Below, piece by piece: positions 54,126 through 62,899 of a stretch of DNA of 64,000 nt. Under the pieces are notes generated by a model that searched no databases, was not told the DNA's origin, and was given only the letters and a program-made list of their open reading frames with translations. Origin of the DNA: an uncultured Clostridia bacterium (GTDB taxonomy: Bacteria > Bacillota > Clostridia > Christensenellales > UBA1242); assembly GCA_934778125.1 (NCBI GenBank), contig CAKVOF010000001.1, positions 29,523 to 93,522 on the forward strand, written 5' to 3'. The stretch's first letter is position 1, and each line of letters starts with the position of its first letter. A program made the position numbers and the translations under genes.

Positions 54126-54566
54126 CTATTTAACAAGTGGAATAACGATTCCTAAAAGAACAACTAAAAGGAACACAAACCAAAGAACTTTCCAAACCAT
54201 TTGTTTTGGTTTAACATATCTCCAAGCCAAATAAGCCACAATGCAAATTGCAAATGCAGTTGCAACCCCTTGCATAACGCTAACAGCTTTAAAACTTGCA
54301 CCGCAAAGAGATAAAATGCTTGCTATTAAATACAAAATTGCAATTGCGCCAACAACCCAGAAACTGATTTTATTTAAGCCCCATGTTCTGATTCCACCAC
54401 TTTTTCTTTTGCTAGAATTTGATGAACCGCTTGCAGAACTTGAACTTGATTGAGCAGGTTTGCTAGATTGAGTTTTTGCAGTTGATTTAGTTGCTGTTGA
54501 TTTAGTTGCTGTTGATTTAGTTGATGTACTTTTCTTTGCACTTGTTGTTTTCTTTGTTTCAGCCAT
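54126..54566 (-). CDS. hypothetical membrane protein with Ser/Thr/Lys-rich N-terminus
   Basis: A 146-residue protein. Residues 1-57 are low complexity: three tandem TKSTA-type pentapeptides followed by a serine-rich stretch, a basic disordered cytoplasmic tail. Three hydrophobic segments follow (~68-90, ~95-113, ~123-144), with the conserved-looking turn WRYVKPKQMVWK between the last two. No family recognised. Strong AGGAGGG ribosome site. The DNA of the N-terminus has matching short tandem repeats. Confidence 0.65.
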   Translation of the reverse strand: MAETKKTTSAKKSTSTKSTATKSTATKSTAKTQSSKPAQSSSSSASGSSNSSKRKSGGIRTWGLNKISFWVVGAIAILYLIASILSLCGASFKAVSVMQGVATAFAICIVAYLAWRYVKPKQMVWKVLWFVFLLVVLLGIVIPLVK

Positions 54567-54834
54567 AACACCCTCCTATTTTATATATGTTATTATTATA
54601 CAATGTGGTCAAATTTTGTCAAATTATTTATATAAATTATTATGATAAATCACCAAAAATATGATAAAATAAAACATGCTGAATAAAGTTTAAGGCAACC
54701 TTTAACAAATAAACTAAAAAACTGTTTTAACTTAAAAATTTATTGAAAACAAATTTTTAACAAACTTACTCGCTAATAAATTTGCAAATTTTTATTTAAA
54801 GGTTCGTTAAAATTTTAATAAATAGGAGAAGATT

Positions 54835-55317
54835 ATGATAGATGTTAGAATAGACCACAACGATGGCAATTTTAAATTCCGTGTTTGCGGAGTTTTAGAG
54901 CACAACAACAAATTTTTAGTTGTTCGAATAAATGACAATAAATTCTATTGCTTGCCAGGTGGCCACGTGGAACTAGATGAAGACACCGACCACGCAGTTG
55001 AACGCGAAATGGAAGAAGAGCTTGGCTTTCCAGTTAAAAAGAAGAAATTACTTGCAATTCACCAAAACTTTTTCAAAGGAAAAGATGGCAAACCTTTTCA
55101 CGAACTTGGCTATTACTACATCGTTGAACCTGTTAACCCTGCCGATTTAAACACAAATGACTATGTTAGAATGGAAAACGACAAAGGTTATATCAACAAA
55201 CTAGAGTTTAAATGGCTAACATTAGATGAGATGAAAAGCGGAAAATTTTTACCAAAAATTGTTCCACAAATCATCGACAACAAATCAGTTGAAAACATCA
55301 TCACAAGAGACAAATAA
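54835..55317 (+). CDS. Nudix hydrolase
   Basis: A 160-residue pyrophosphohydrolase acting on a nucleoside diphosphate linked to another group; substrate unknown. The Nudix box is complete at ~43-65: G-H-V-E-L-D-E, then REMEEELGF, with the metal-binding glutamates in place. FRVCGVLEHNNKFLVVR before it is the usual first strand. AGGAGA ribosome site; single gene. Confidence 0.93.
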   Translation: MIDVRIDHNDGNFKFRVCGVLEHNNKFLVVRINDNKFYCLPGGHVELDEDTDHAVEREMEEELGFPVKKKKLLAIHQNFFKGKDGKPFHELGYYYIVEPVNPADLNTNDYVRMENDKGYINKLEFKWLTLDEMKSGKFLPKIVPQIIDNKSVENIITRDK

Positions 55318-55490
55318 CAACCTATTATAACTAATACCACTACTAATAAATCCTTTTAAAACAAGAAAAAACATAGCAAGTTTTATGCGAACCTTAAGAA
55401 TTTAAACTATTCAAAAAAATTCATATAGAAATAAATAAACAAATAAAAAACTTTTAAAACTAATACCCCACCAAACAACTTTTTTAAATT

Positions 55491-55577
55491 AAAAAAAGAA
55501 CACTGTAAATTTAAAGCGATTTCCAAAGATTAAACTCTTTTAGGAAATTCACTTAAATTTTATTGTGTCCTTTTTTT
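55491..55577 (+). terminator. long imperfect hairpin downstream of the Nudix gene
   Basis: Arms 55491-55524 and 55542-55577 pair imperfectly over ~34 bases (AAAAAAAGAACAC...ATTTCC) and end in seven T. It lies 174 bp beyond the stop, so it may be a terminator or a repeat remnant. Confidence 0.55.
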
Positions 55578-55692
55578 ATTTAGTTCGTTTTAAACGAGAT
55601 TGGTTTAATTAAACACTAATTTTATTAAACTACAATTACATAAACTAGTACGCTAAACAAAAGTAAATAATAAATGATAAAGAGCTAATATA

Positions 55693-55895
55693 AGCAGAGA
55701 CAACCCTTCAGTCAACCCTGTCGACAGCTTCCTTGTGCACAGAAACGCCTATTTTATGGATTTAAGAATTGTGTAAAGGTGGAAATAATAAGCGGAGTGG
55801 AGATATAATTCTAAAACGGAAATTTATTATATTTGGTAAGATTTATTATCTATCATTAAATATTATTTATTTTCTCAAATTCTCGACCGCTGACT
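55693..55895 (-). repeat. palindrome-rich dispersed repeat, copy X3 (most complete)
   Basis: On the minus strand it reads: GGTCGAGAA-TTTGAG, AATTTCCGTTTTAGAATTAT, CTCCACTCCGCTTATTATTT, AGGCGTTTCTGTGCACAAGG, AGCTGTCGACAGGGTTGACT, GAAGGGTTGTCTCTGCTTAT. Palindromes TGTGCACA and CTGTCGACAG lie in the second half. It is the best single copy for defining the family. Confidence 0.85.
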
Positions 55896-56067
55896 CTTAG
55901 GAAAATGATGAATGCAAAAACTTGCGGTTAAAAAAACAAGAAACTAACGCATTATGAAATAATTGTGTGAGTTTTGAAGTTTTTTATGCGATACTTTGCA
56001 TCATCATTTAACACCCAAGCAAAAAGTTTTATCAAACGAACCCTTCAATCACTTTACTTACATTCGT

Positions 56068-56145
56068 GCCAGTTTCCCTTACACAAGGATGCCTTATTTA
56101 TTGGATTATTTGTTGTGTGTTGGTGGAAATAATGAGCGGAGTGAT
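56068..56145 (-). repeat. palindrome-rich dispersed repeat, copy X4 (partial)
   Basis: Minus strand: CACTCCGCTCATTATTTCCA, ACACACAAC, AAATAAGGCATCCTTGTGTA, AGGGAAACTG. It covers the centre of the family. The 55318-56175 gap holds copies X3 and X4 and an imperfect hairpin near 55945-55990, but no gene. Confidence 0.8.
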
Positions 56146-56175
56146 TGAAAGTTTGTTATATCTAATCTCTCTTCT

Positions 56176-58047
56176 CTATTTATTACTTCCACTATTTTTG
56201 TTTTCACCTTTAATTTTCTTATTAACCTTAAAGCATCTAATTGCATTTAAAATAGCAATAATTGAAACGCCAACATCAGCCAGAACCGCACTCCACATAG
56301 GTGCAAACCCAACAGCACCTAAAGTTATAACAGCAATTTTAACAAACAATGCAAAAATGATATTTTCTTTAACAATTCGCATTGTTTTTTTTGCGTGAGA
56401 AATTGTTAGTGGAACTTTTTTAATGTTGTCATCTAAAACAACCGCATCAGCAAAGCCAACCGCAATATCACTTCCCATCATTCCCATAGCAACGCCAATA
56501 TCTGCTTTTTTCAAAACGGGTGCATCATTAATTCCATCACCCACAAAGCAAACATTTTCAAATCCACTCGCTTTTAAGTTTTCAATTTCTTTAACTTTAT
56601 CATTTGGCTTAAGTTCTGCCCTATAATCCACAGCCAAACTTTTTGCCACATCGTTTGCCACGCTTTCTTTGTCGCCCGTTAGCACCACAACTTTTTCAAC
56701 ACCAACATTTTTTAAGTCACTTGAAATATATTTAGCATTTTCTTTAATCTCATCTGCCACCACAATGTGCCCCGCATACTCACTATCAATCACAATATGC
56801 AAAGTTGTTTCCGCATGCGAACACATATTGTTTTTTATTTTTAACTTTTGCAAAAGTTTATCGTTTCCCACATAAACTTGTTTTCCATCAATAACCGCCT
56901 TAACACCAAGCCCTGGCAACGCTTCACTTTTTTGCACACGATTTAAATCAAGTTTGTTTCTCACAGCAGCCACAACTGCTTCTGCGATCGGATGATTTGA
57001 GCCATACTCACATAGTGCGCAAATTTCTATCAAATCTTTTTCACTCATATCGTTTGGGTGATTAAGCGTAATTTTAAAATTACCTTTAGTTAAAGTTCCC
57101 GTTTTATCAAACGCCACCGCATCAATTTTAGAAAGAGTTTCAATATAATTCACACCCTTAACCAAAACGCCATTCTTCGATAACCCGCCAACGCTCGCAA
57201 AGAACGACAACGGCACAGAAATAACCAACGCACAAGGGCACGAAATAATCAAAATCGTGATTGCGTTTTCTGCCCAATATTCCCAATCTCCAGTAATTAA
57301 AGATGGCACTAATAAAATAAGCATTGCAATCGCACACACAATTGGTGTGTAAACTTTGGCAAATTTTGATATAAACTTTTCAGTTTTTGATTTTTTATCT
57401 TCCGCATTTTGAACCATTTCCACAATTTTAAAAGCGGTGCTATCCTCAAATTTACTTTCGATTTTAATTTTTAATGTTGCATTTAAATTTATGCACCCAC
57501 TCAAAACTTTATCTCCCACGCCAACGCTATCTGGCACACTTTCTCCCGTTAACGCACTTGTGTTCACATCACTTTCCCCACTAACAACCACGCCATCAAA
57601 CGGAATTTTTTCGCCACTTCCAACAACGATAACATCACCAACGCTCAATTCTTTTGGATCAACTTTTATAAGCTTTCCATCTTTTTCAATCATCGCATAA
57701 TTTGGCATAAGATTAACTAGGTTTCCAATAGCATCTTTGCTTTTATCAACCGCTAAGTCTTGCAAGAATTCGCCCACTTGATAAAGATACATAATCGCAA
57801 CACCTTCAATAAACTCACCCAACACAAACGCACCAATTGATGCAATAAGCATTAAAAAGTTTTCATCAAAGATTTCACCGTGCGAAATATTCTTAATCGT
57901 GTTTATAACGACCGAATATCCAATAACCAAAAAAGAAGCCAAATAGAATGTTAACGACAACGCAAAAGAAAAATAGCAAAGCCCTAACACAAAAAATATC
58001 GCACTTAAAACAAACCTAACAATCATAATTTTTTGTTCTTTTTCCAT
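56176..58047 (-). CDS. cadA: heavy-metal P1B-type ATPase (Zn/Cd/Pb exporter)
   Basis: A 623-residue metal efflux pump. No N-terminal metal-binding domain; it starts directly with membrane helices. Landmarks: LTGESVP near 166, the metal-binding CPC in ISCPCALVIS near 268-271, DKTGTLTKG near 314, HP in GSNHPIAEA near 350 (the P1B signature) and GDGINDAPVLKKAD near 490. The last helix pair keeps the Lys and Asp positions of Zn/Cd/Pb pumps (FVKIAV and LADVGVS). It begins 2 bases after the arsR-type gene ends, sharing the GGAG ribosome site in its tail: a standard cadC-cadA type operon giving resistance to zinc, cadmium or lead. Confidence 0.92.
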   Translation of the reverse strand: MEKEQKIMIVRFVLSAIFFVLGLCYFSFALSLTFYLASFLVIGYSVVINTIKNISHGEIFDENFLMLIASIGAFVLGEFIEGVAIMYLYQVGEFLQDLAVDKSKDAIGNLVNLMPNYAMIEKDGKLIKVDPKELSVGDVIVVGSGEKIPFDGVVVSGESDVNTSALTGESVPDSVGVGDKVLSGCINLNATLKIKIESKFEDSTAFKIVEMVQNAEDKKSKTEKFISKFAKVYTPIVCAIAMLILLVPSLITGDWEYWAENAITILIISCPCALVISVPLSFFASVGGLSKNGVLVKGVNYIETLSKIDAVAFDKTGTLTKGNFKITLNHPNDMSEKDLIEICALCEYGSNHPIAEAVVAAVRNKLDLNRVQKSEALPGLGVKAVIDGKQVYVGNDKLLQKLKIKNNMCSHAETTLHIVIDSEYAGHIVVADEIKENAKYISSDLKNVGVEKVVVLTGDKESVANDVAKSLAVDYRAELKPNDKVKEIENLKASGFENVCFVGDGINDAPVLKKADIGVAMGMMGSDIAVGFADAVVLDDNIKKVPLTISHAKKTMRIVKENIIFALFVKIAVITLGAVGFAPMWSAVLADVGVSIIAILNAIRCFKVNKKIKGENKNSGSNK

Positions 58048-58049
58048 AC

Positions 58050-58406
58050 CTACTCCTTAATATGCTCGCTTGCATTCTCAAAGCACTTAATAATGTGGTC
58101 ATCATAAAGCGAATAATAAACAACTTTGCCCTTCTTCTCAAACTTAATGATGTTGCTATCGCGTAAAATCTTTAGTTGGTGAGAAATTGCCGACTTTGTC
58201 ATTGATAGTAAATTAGCCAAATCGCAAACACACATATCACTTTTATATAACGCCCAAACGATTTTAACGCGAGTGTTATTCCCAAGCACTTTGAAATATT
58301 CACTCATTCCAATGAAATCACCCTCACTCATCATTTCAATTTGCACTTTCTCCACAACATCTTTATGCACCATTTCACAATCGCACACAAACTCATTCCT
58401 ACTCAT
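58050..58406 (-). CDS. cadC: ArsR/CadC-family metal-sensing repressor
   Basis: A 118-residue winged-helix repressor that releases DNA on binding heavy metal. Cys8 and Cys10 at the N-terminus and Cys59/Cys61 in MCVCDL match the four-Cys site of CadC (usually 7, 11, 58, 60). The recognition helix is MTKSAISHQLKILRDSNII, and a possible second site lies in the last helix (DDHIIKCFENASEH). I start at 58406, 6 nt after AAGGAG; the longer frame starts upstream of the site. Its operator-bearing promoter is 430 bp upstream, with repeat X5 in between. Confidence 0.9.
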   Translation of the reverse strand: MSRNEFVCDCEMVHKDVVEKVQIEMMSEGDFIGMSEYFKVLGNNTRVKIVWALYKSDMCVCDLANLLSMTKSAISHQLKILRDSNIIKFEKKGKVVYYSLYDDHIIKCFENASEHIKE

Positions 58407-58427
58407 ATTTTTCTCCTTTTTTTCCAC

Positions 58428-58632
58428 ATTGAAACATTATGCGTTTTCTACACTATCTTTTTATATCTTCTTCATTCTTTAAATTGAAACATTCTAGCAC
58501 TTTCCACTTGAATGTTCATATTTTTTCGCTATTAATATTGAAACATTTCCCACTTCTTCTACTTCATCTTTTATATTCAATTTTTGCTAGTTTCTCTAAA
58601 TATGCTTTAATCATTTTTCGAATTGAAACATT
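58428..58632 (-). repeat. four copies of AATGTTTCAAT in the arsR leader
   Basis: The 11-mer (ATTGAAACATT on the plus strand) occurs at 58428-58438, 58483-58493, 58537-58547 and 58622-58632, at intervals of 55, 54 and 85 bp, with T-rich sequence between. The first abuts the arsR ribosome site. The transcribed leader would carry all four. Confidence 0.85.
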
Positions 58633-58671
58633 TACTGCATTTTTCACTTTTTATCGTTTCAACTTATTATT

Positions 58672-58800
58672 ACGGTCGAGAACTTGAGAATATAAGCAAT
58701 ATTTAATGTTGGATAATAAACTATAATAAATATAATAACTTCCAGTTTTAAATTTATATTTTCACTCCGCTTGTTATTTTCGCTAAAACCTAACCAATAA
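58672..58800 (+). repeat. palindrome-rich dispersed repeat, copy X5 (5' half)
   Basis: Reads GGTCGAGAACTTGAGAATAT, ATAATAACTTCCAGTTTTAA, CACTCCGCTTGTTATTTTC, TAACCAATAA: the first half of the family. It sits between the arsR operon promoter and its first gene, in antisense direction to it. Confidence 0.8.
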
Positions 58801-58816
58801 TTTTTAGCCGACATAG

Positions 58817-58871
58817 TTGAGTAGTTACTCAATTATATATAATTATAGTTGAAAAAGTATTCAACTGTCAA
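58817..58871 (-). promoter_or_regulatory. arsR/cadA operon promoter with two operator palindromes
   Basis: Minus strand: full-consensus TTGACA (58866-58871), 18-bp spacer, TATAAT (58842-58847). The spacer is an inverted repeat, AGTTGAA...TTCAACT (58847-58866), and a second, perfect one, TTGAGTA-GT-TACTCAA, lies at 58817-58832 just past the predicted start (~58835). This placement is what an ArsR-type repressor needs to block polymerase. Confidence 0.85.
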
Positions 58872-58960
58872 TATAAAAACCCTTATTTATTTGTGCAAAA
58901 CAGCCAAATTAGGAGTTTTATCACTTTATTGTTTTTTAAATTTTAGATGTTCATACCCTA

Positions 58961-58991
58961 AAAATAAAAGCTCACGCAAGTTGGCGTGAGC
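58961..58991 (-). terminator. terminator of mgtE
   Basis: Perfect 8-bp GC-rich stem GCTCACGC/GCGTGAGC with 6-base loop, then TTTTATTTTT on the minus strand. Confidence 0.85.
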
Positions 58992-59087
58992 ATATAGGTA
59001 AATTATTGGTTTAGTTTTATATTTTAAATTATCTACAATTGAATTTTTCTCTTCTATAACAATTGGTTAAATTACTCAGTTTGTTTA

Positions 59088-60419
59088 TCACAATCCCAAA
59101 ACGGAACTGGCGATATTGAAATATATTAAAACAACAGCGCAGTCTAAAATTGTTGTGATGATTGGTGCCGCCATCATAGCTGGATCCAATTTTAATTTTT
59201 TAGCAAGCATAGGCATTGAGAAGCCAATAAAGTTAGCAATCAAAATTACGATAAATAATGATGAGCAGATTATAAGTGCTTTTGTTATGTCGTATTGAAT
59301 CCAAACTCTAACAAACATAAATAAGCAAGCAGATGCTCCAAGCATTAGAGAAACTGCCATTTCTTTTAGGAAAATCTTGAAGTAATCTCTAAAGGTAATT
59401 TCATTCAACGCAAGCCCACGAATAATAACAGTTGAGCTTTGGCTTCCGCAGTTACCAGCGGTATTCATCAAAACCGGCATAAACGAAACTAGCATAGGAA
59501 CAGCAGCTAAGGCATCTTCATACTTTGAAATAAGCAATCCAGTGAAGATTCCAAAAACCATCATAACCATAACCCAAATAATTCTGCTTGTGTAATGCTT
59601 CCAAACTGGAGTGTTTAGGTACTTATCATCAATCGCACTCATACCACCGATTTTAGAGATATCATCGGTAGCTTCATCTTCAATAACTTCCATAACATCA
59701 TCAACGGTAACAATTCCCACCAAACGCTTTTCGTTATCAACAATTGGCAAAGTAAGCAAGTCGTATTTTTGGAAAATGTTCGAGATTTCTTCTTGGTCGG
59801 TGTAGGTGTAAGCAAAAATAACATTGTCTTCCATAATATCTTGGATTTTTGTTTCGCCTTTAGACAAAATCAAATCTTTAATCTCCACCGTTCCAATCAA
59901 AACCTTTTTAGGACTGGTAACAAAAATTGTGTTGATTGTTTCTAAGTCGCTTCCAATTTTACGGATTTTTTCAATTGCGTCATTAACAGTAACATTATCA
60001 ACAACATCTAAAAATTCAGTTGTCATAATTGAGCCTGCGGTATCTTCAGCATAGCTCAAAAGTTTGTTGATGGTGTTTCTTGTTTCAGCAGTGGTATTTT
60101 TTAAAACCTTTTTAACCACATTTGCTGGCATTTCTTCAATAAAGTCAACCGCATCATCAACGGCAAGGTCTTCCACGATTCTAGCAACTTCAGCATCAGA
60201 CAAAGAATTAACAATCAATTCTTGAACATCGTTATCAACATAACTGAAAACATCTGAAGCCTCATCTTTGTGAAGTAAACGAAAAATAATTATAACATCG
60301 GCGGGGTTTTTCAGGCTCTCTAGCACTTCTGCTATATCTTGCACAAGCATTTCGCTTAGCATATTTTTTGCTTCTGAAAATTTCTTTTCAGAGATTAATT
60401 CTAGTAACTCATCTCTCAC
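59088..60419 (-). CDS. mgtE: magnesium transporter MgtE
   Basis: A 443-residue Mg2+ channel. Residues 1-~125 are the helical MgtE-N domain (EVLESLKNPADVIIIFRLL). Two CBS domains follow (~130-255), beginning with the connecting YAEDTAGSIMTTEF and ending VGIVTVDDVMEVIEDEATDDI, which sense cytosolic Mg2+. The plug helix and five membrane segments occupy ~275-443 with SFMPVLMNTAGNCGSQSST near 317-335, the pore-lining signature. Start codon is GTG with AGGAGGG 8 nt before. No M-box-like leader was recognised in the 571 bp upstream. Confidence 0.95.
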   Translation of the reverse strand: MRDELLELISEKKFSEAKNMLSEMLVQDIAEVLESLKNPADVIIIFRLLHKDEASDVFSYVDNDVQELIVNSLSDAEVARIVEDLAVDDAVDFIEEMPANVVKKVLKNTTAETRNTINKLLSYAEDTAGSIMTTEFLDVVDNVTVNDAIEKIRKIGSDLETINTIFVTSPKKVLIGTVEIKDLILSKGETKIQDIMEDNVIFAYTYTDQEEISNIFQKYDLLTLPIVDNEKRLVGIVTVDDVMEVIEDEATDDISKIGGMSAIDDKYLNTPVWKHYTSRIIWVMVMMVFGIFTGLLISKYEDALAAVPMLVSFMPVLMNTAGNCGSQSSTVIIRGLALNEITFRDYFKIFLKEMAVSLMLGASACLFMFVRVWIQYDITKALIICSSLFIVILIANFIGFSMPMLAKKLKLDPAMMAAPIITTILDCAVVLIYFNIASSVLGL

Positions 60420-60670
60420 TATCTTAACCCTCCTTTAGTTTTAATTTTATTTTCTAATCATATATCTCCTTGCTAAATTTAATAGCACTCACAATATATC
60501 ACACAATTTCAAAAAAAACAATATATTTAGAGAAATTTCTATACTTTTTTATTAAAAATTTTCCTTATTAATTCATATTATCCAACCTAAAGTTTTTTTC
60601 GTTACCATACCTTTCGCATTGAACAATTGAACTTAATATTTTTTAAGTTATATACTTCTTTTGACTCACA

Positions 60671-60783
60671 TAAGAATGATGACTATGGCTGAGTTGCGGT
60701 TTGAAATTAACTTTGTTTCACGCACCTTTAGGTAGTGTGAAATAAATTAAATTTCAATGCACAAAGCCATATCATCATTCTTA
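60671..60783. other. 113-nt long hairpin between mgtE and degV
   Basis: Outer stem of 19 bp with one bulged C (TAAGAATGATGA-TATGGCT, 60671-60690 with 60765-60783), then TTGAAATT/AATTTCAA, TTTCAC/GTGAAA and ACC/GGT stems in nested order to a small loop. It lies in the 60420-60990 gap between divergent genes and could be read from either strand. Candidate small RNA, leader structure or miniature inverted-repeat element; no target-site duplication is visible at its edges. Confidence 0.75.
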
Positions 60784-60990
60784 CTCTACTAGTAGTAGAA
60801 TCCTCCCTTTCCCCTCTACTCTCCTGCACCAAAAATGTATACCTTAAACTTATATTATTTCATTGATTAATTAATAGAATGATAATAAAATTTAATCGTT
60901 AAAAAACAAAGCAATTAATTTAAGGTCGAAACCAAATAAAGTAATTTAAAAAAAACAAATTGCGAATATATTAACATCAAGGAGAGAAAT

Positions 60991-61839
60991 ATGAAAATAG
61001 CAATATCAGCAGAAAGCACAATTGATATGCCAAGCGATCTATTAAAAAAATTTGATATCAACACAGTGCCATTCAGCGTTCAACTAGGTGAAAAGTTGGC
61101 ATTAGATGGTGAAATAAACCCACAAGAAATATTTGACTACGTGAAAGCAACAAAAGCATTGCCAAAAACTAGTGCAGTAAACGAATATCAATATGTGGAA
61201 CATTTTGAAAAATTATTAAAAACGCACGATGCAATAATTCACTTCACACTTTCAAAAGAGATGAGTTGCGCTTATGAAAATGCAATTAAAGCTAGCAAAA
61301 ATTTTGAAAATGTTTACATAATCAACTCAAATAGTCTATCAACTGGAATCGCACTACTTGCAATTTATGCAAGTGAGTTAAGAGAAACTATGAGCAACCC
61401 AAAAGAAATTGTGGAAGCGGTTGAGAAAAGAATTCCTTTCGTTCAAGCAAGTTTTGTTTTAGAAAAATTAGACTATTTAAGAAGAGGCGGAAGGTGCTCA
61501 GCTTTGCAACTATTTGGTGCAAACCTTTTGCAACTTCGTCCAGAGATTCTAGTTGAAAATGGCAAGATGAGCCCATCAAAAAAATTCCGCGGAAACTTTG
61601 AAAATTGCGTTAAAAGTTATTGCGAAGATATTTTAAACAAATTCAACACACCAGATTTAAAAACCGCTTTCGTTACATTCACAACCGCAACTGAAACAAT
61701 GGTTGAATCTGCGGTTTCTGCACTAAAAGCAAAAGGTTTCCAAAATATATTCACCACCCACGCTGGTGCCACAATCACTAGCCACTGTGGCGAGCACTGC
61801 TTAGGCATTTTATACATAAACGATGGAAATCAAAAATAA
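60991..61839 (+). CDS. DegV family fatty-acid-binding protein
   Basis: A 282-residue protein of the DegV (FakB-like) family, which binds a fatty acid so that a FakA-type kinase can phosphorylate it. Landmarks: SAESTIDMPSDL at the start (usually 'T-D-S-T-x-D-L'), a SAVNEYQY segment near 61 (usual T-S-Q-P), HFTLSKEMSCAYENA near 84-98, and the LEKLDYLRRGGRCSAL block near 157-172. FakA is not in the window. AGGAGAG ribosome site; single gene. Confidence 0.92.
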   Translation: MKIAISAESTIDMPSDLLKKFDINTVPFSVQLGEKLALDGEINPQEIFDYVKATKALPKTSAVNEYQYVEHFEKLLKTHDAIIHFTLSKEMSCAYENAIKASKNFENVYIINSNSLSTGIALLAIYASELRETMSNPKEIVEAVEKRIPFVQASFVLEKLDYLRRGGRCSALQLFGANLLQLRPEILVENGKMSPSKKFRGNFENCVKSYCEDILNKFNTPDLKTAFVTFTTATETMVESAVSALKAKGFQNIFTTHAGATITSHCGEHCLGILYINDGNQK

Positions 61840-61977
61840 TCATTTAAATAAAAATATGATTAGTTAAAAAATAGCAAAGCAAAAAATATATAAATAAACA
61901 TATCCTAAAGCAATTTTAAACTTATATTTAAACTGATAGCCAAATATTTTCAACTATAATCAAATTTATTTAAAACA

Positions 61978-62019
61978 AAAAAACACTACGCATAGTTTCG
62001 ATAAATCGTAGTGTTTTTA
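61978..62019 (+). terminator. terminator after degV
   Basis: AAACACTACG and CGTAGTGTTT pair around a 16-base loop, ending in T. Confidence 0.8.
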
Positions 62020-62128
62020 TTTTCAAATTACTAAAAATTGATTTATTTAAATCTCAGCTACTATCAACCATGAGAAGCAATCTAATTGCTTTAGTAACTT
62101 ATTCCAATTAGCATTTTTCACTCAACCC

Positions 62129-62368
62129 TTAGTTCATTTCTGGCTCATCATAACTAGATTCTTTCATTTGGTCTAACTCTAAGTTATTGCTATCTTTAGC
62201 CAACTTTTGTGAATCTAGCCCTTGAGTTTTTAAAAATAATTCTTTATCATTAACTTTTTCACTTTCACCATTGTTGTGATTTTTATAGTAGTTGCGGTCT
62301 CTTTCAATTATCTTGCTATCTATTTCTCTTTCTGCTTCTTCAATTAGTTTTTTAATATCTTCTCTCAT
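62129..62368 (-). CDS. small hydrophilic hypothetical protein
   Basis: A 79-residue, highly charged protein (MREDIKKLIEEAEREIDSK at the N-terminus, likely helical; disordered C-terminus). I start at the ATG 62368, 8 nt after AGGTGG, since the longer GTG start lies within that site. No family recognised. The upstream gene on the same strand ends 102 bp before. Confidence 0.5.
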   Translation of the reverse strand: MREDIKKLIEEAEREIDSKIIERDRNYYKNHNNGESEKVNDKELFLKTQGLDSQKLAKDSNNLELDQMKESSYDEPEMN

Positions 62369-62470
62369 AAATTTTTCCACCTAAAAAATTATTTTACCAA
62401 TAAAATAACTTCAACAAGTTCTCTAAGTTTAAAATTTGCTTTAACGCAACACAAATAAACATTCACTCAC

Positions 62471-62899
62471 TTACATATCAAGCGAATCAACATCAATATT
62501 GGCATCATTATTTGCAAAGAAATCATCAATTGCTCTTGATGAACCAACAAACGATTGATGTTTGTTTGCAATATCTGCCATTTCTTGAAAATCTCTAACG
62601 GTTACTTCTCTTTCACCTAAAACTTCTTGAGCTTTTGTTTCTTTGCTTAACATTTCACCATATTGAGCACTCTTTTTCGTATTCTTTTCGGCAATCGCGC
62701 CTGATAAAAATGTTGCAAGTGTGCAACCACCCATAACTGCAAATGCTGCAGGCAATTTTGATGGATCATCAAGCCCTGCTCCAGCTAAAGCGCTTAAAAA
62801 CATACCAGCTCCAGATCCAAAAAAACCGATTGTTGCAATCCCAGCCACTTTATCGTGAAAATTAATTTTTTCTTTTAAATCATCTATTCTTTTACTCAT
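62471..62899 (-). CDS. hypothetical membrane protein, two transmembrane segments
   Basis: A 142-residue protein. Hydrophobic, Gly/Ala-rich segments at ~18-40 and ~50-68 form a hairpin (IGFFGSGAGMFLSALAGAG; FAVMGGCTLATFLSGAIA), followed by a ~70-residue soluble tail with acidic end. No family recognised. GGTGGGGAG ribosome site. Confidence 0.6.
   Translation of the reverse strand: MSKRIDDLKEKINFHDKVAGIATIGFFGSGAGMFLSALAGAGLDDPSKLPAAFAVMGGCTLATFLSGAIAEKNTKKSAQYGEMLSKETKAQEVLGEREVTVRDFQEMADIANKHQSFVGSSRAIDDFFANNDANIDVDSLDM

Noticed and set aside
58428..58632. CRISPR array, because ATTGAAAC is a common end of CRISPR repeats
   Set aside because: Only 11 bp are conserved, the rest of each unit differs, and spacing is irregular; no cas genes are near.
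60420..60990. M-box or other known Mg2+ riboswitch before mgtE
   Set aside because: The conserved M-box blocks that I know could not be found; only an unrelated long hairpin is there.
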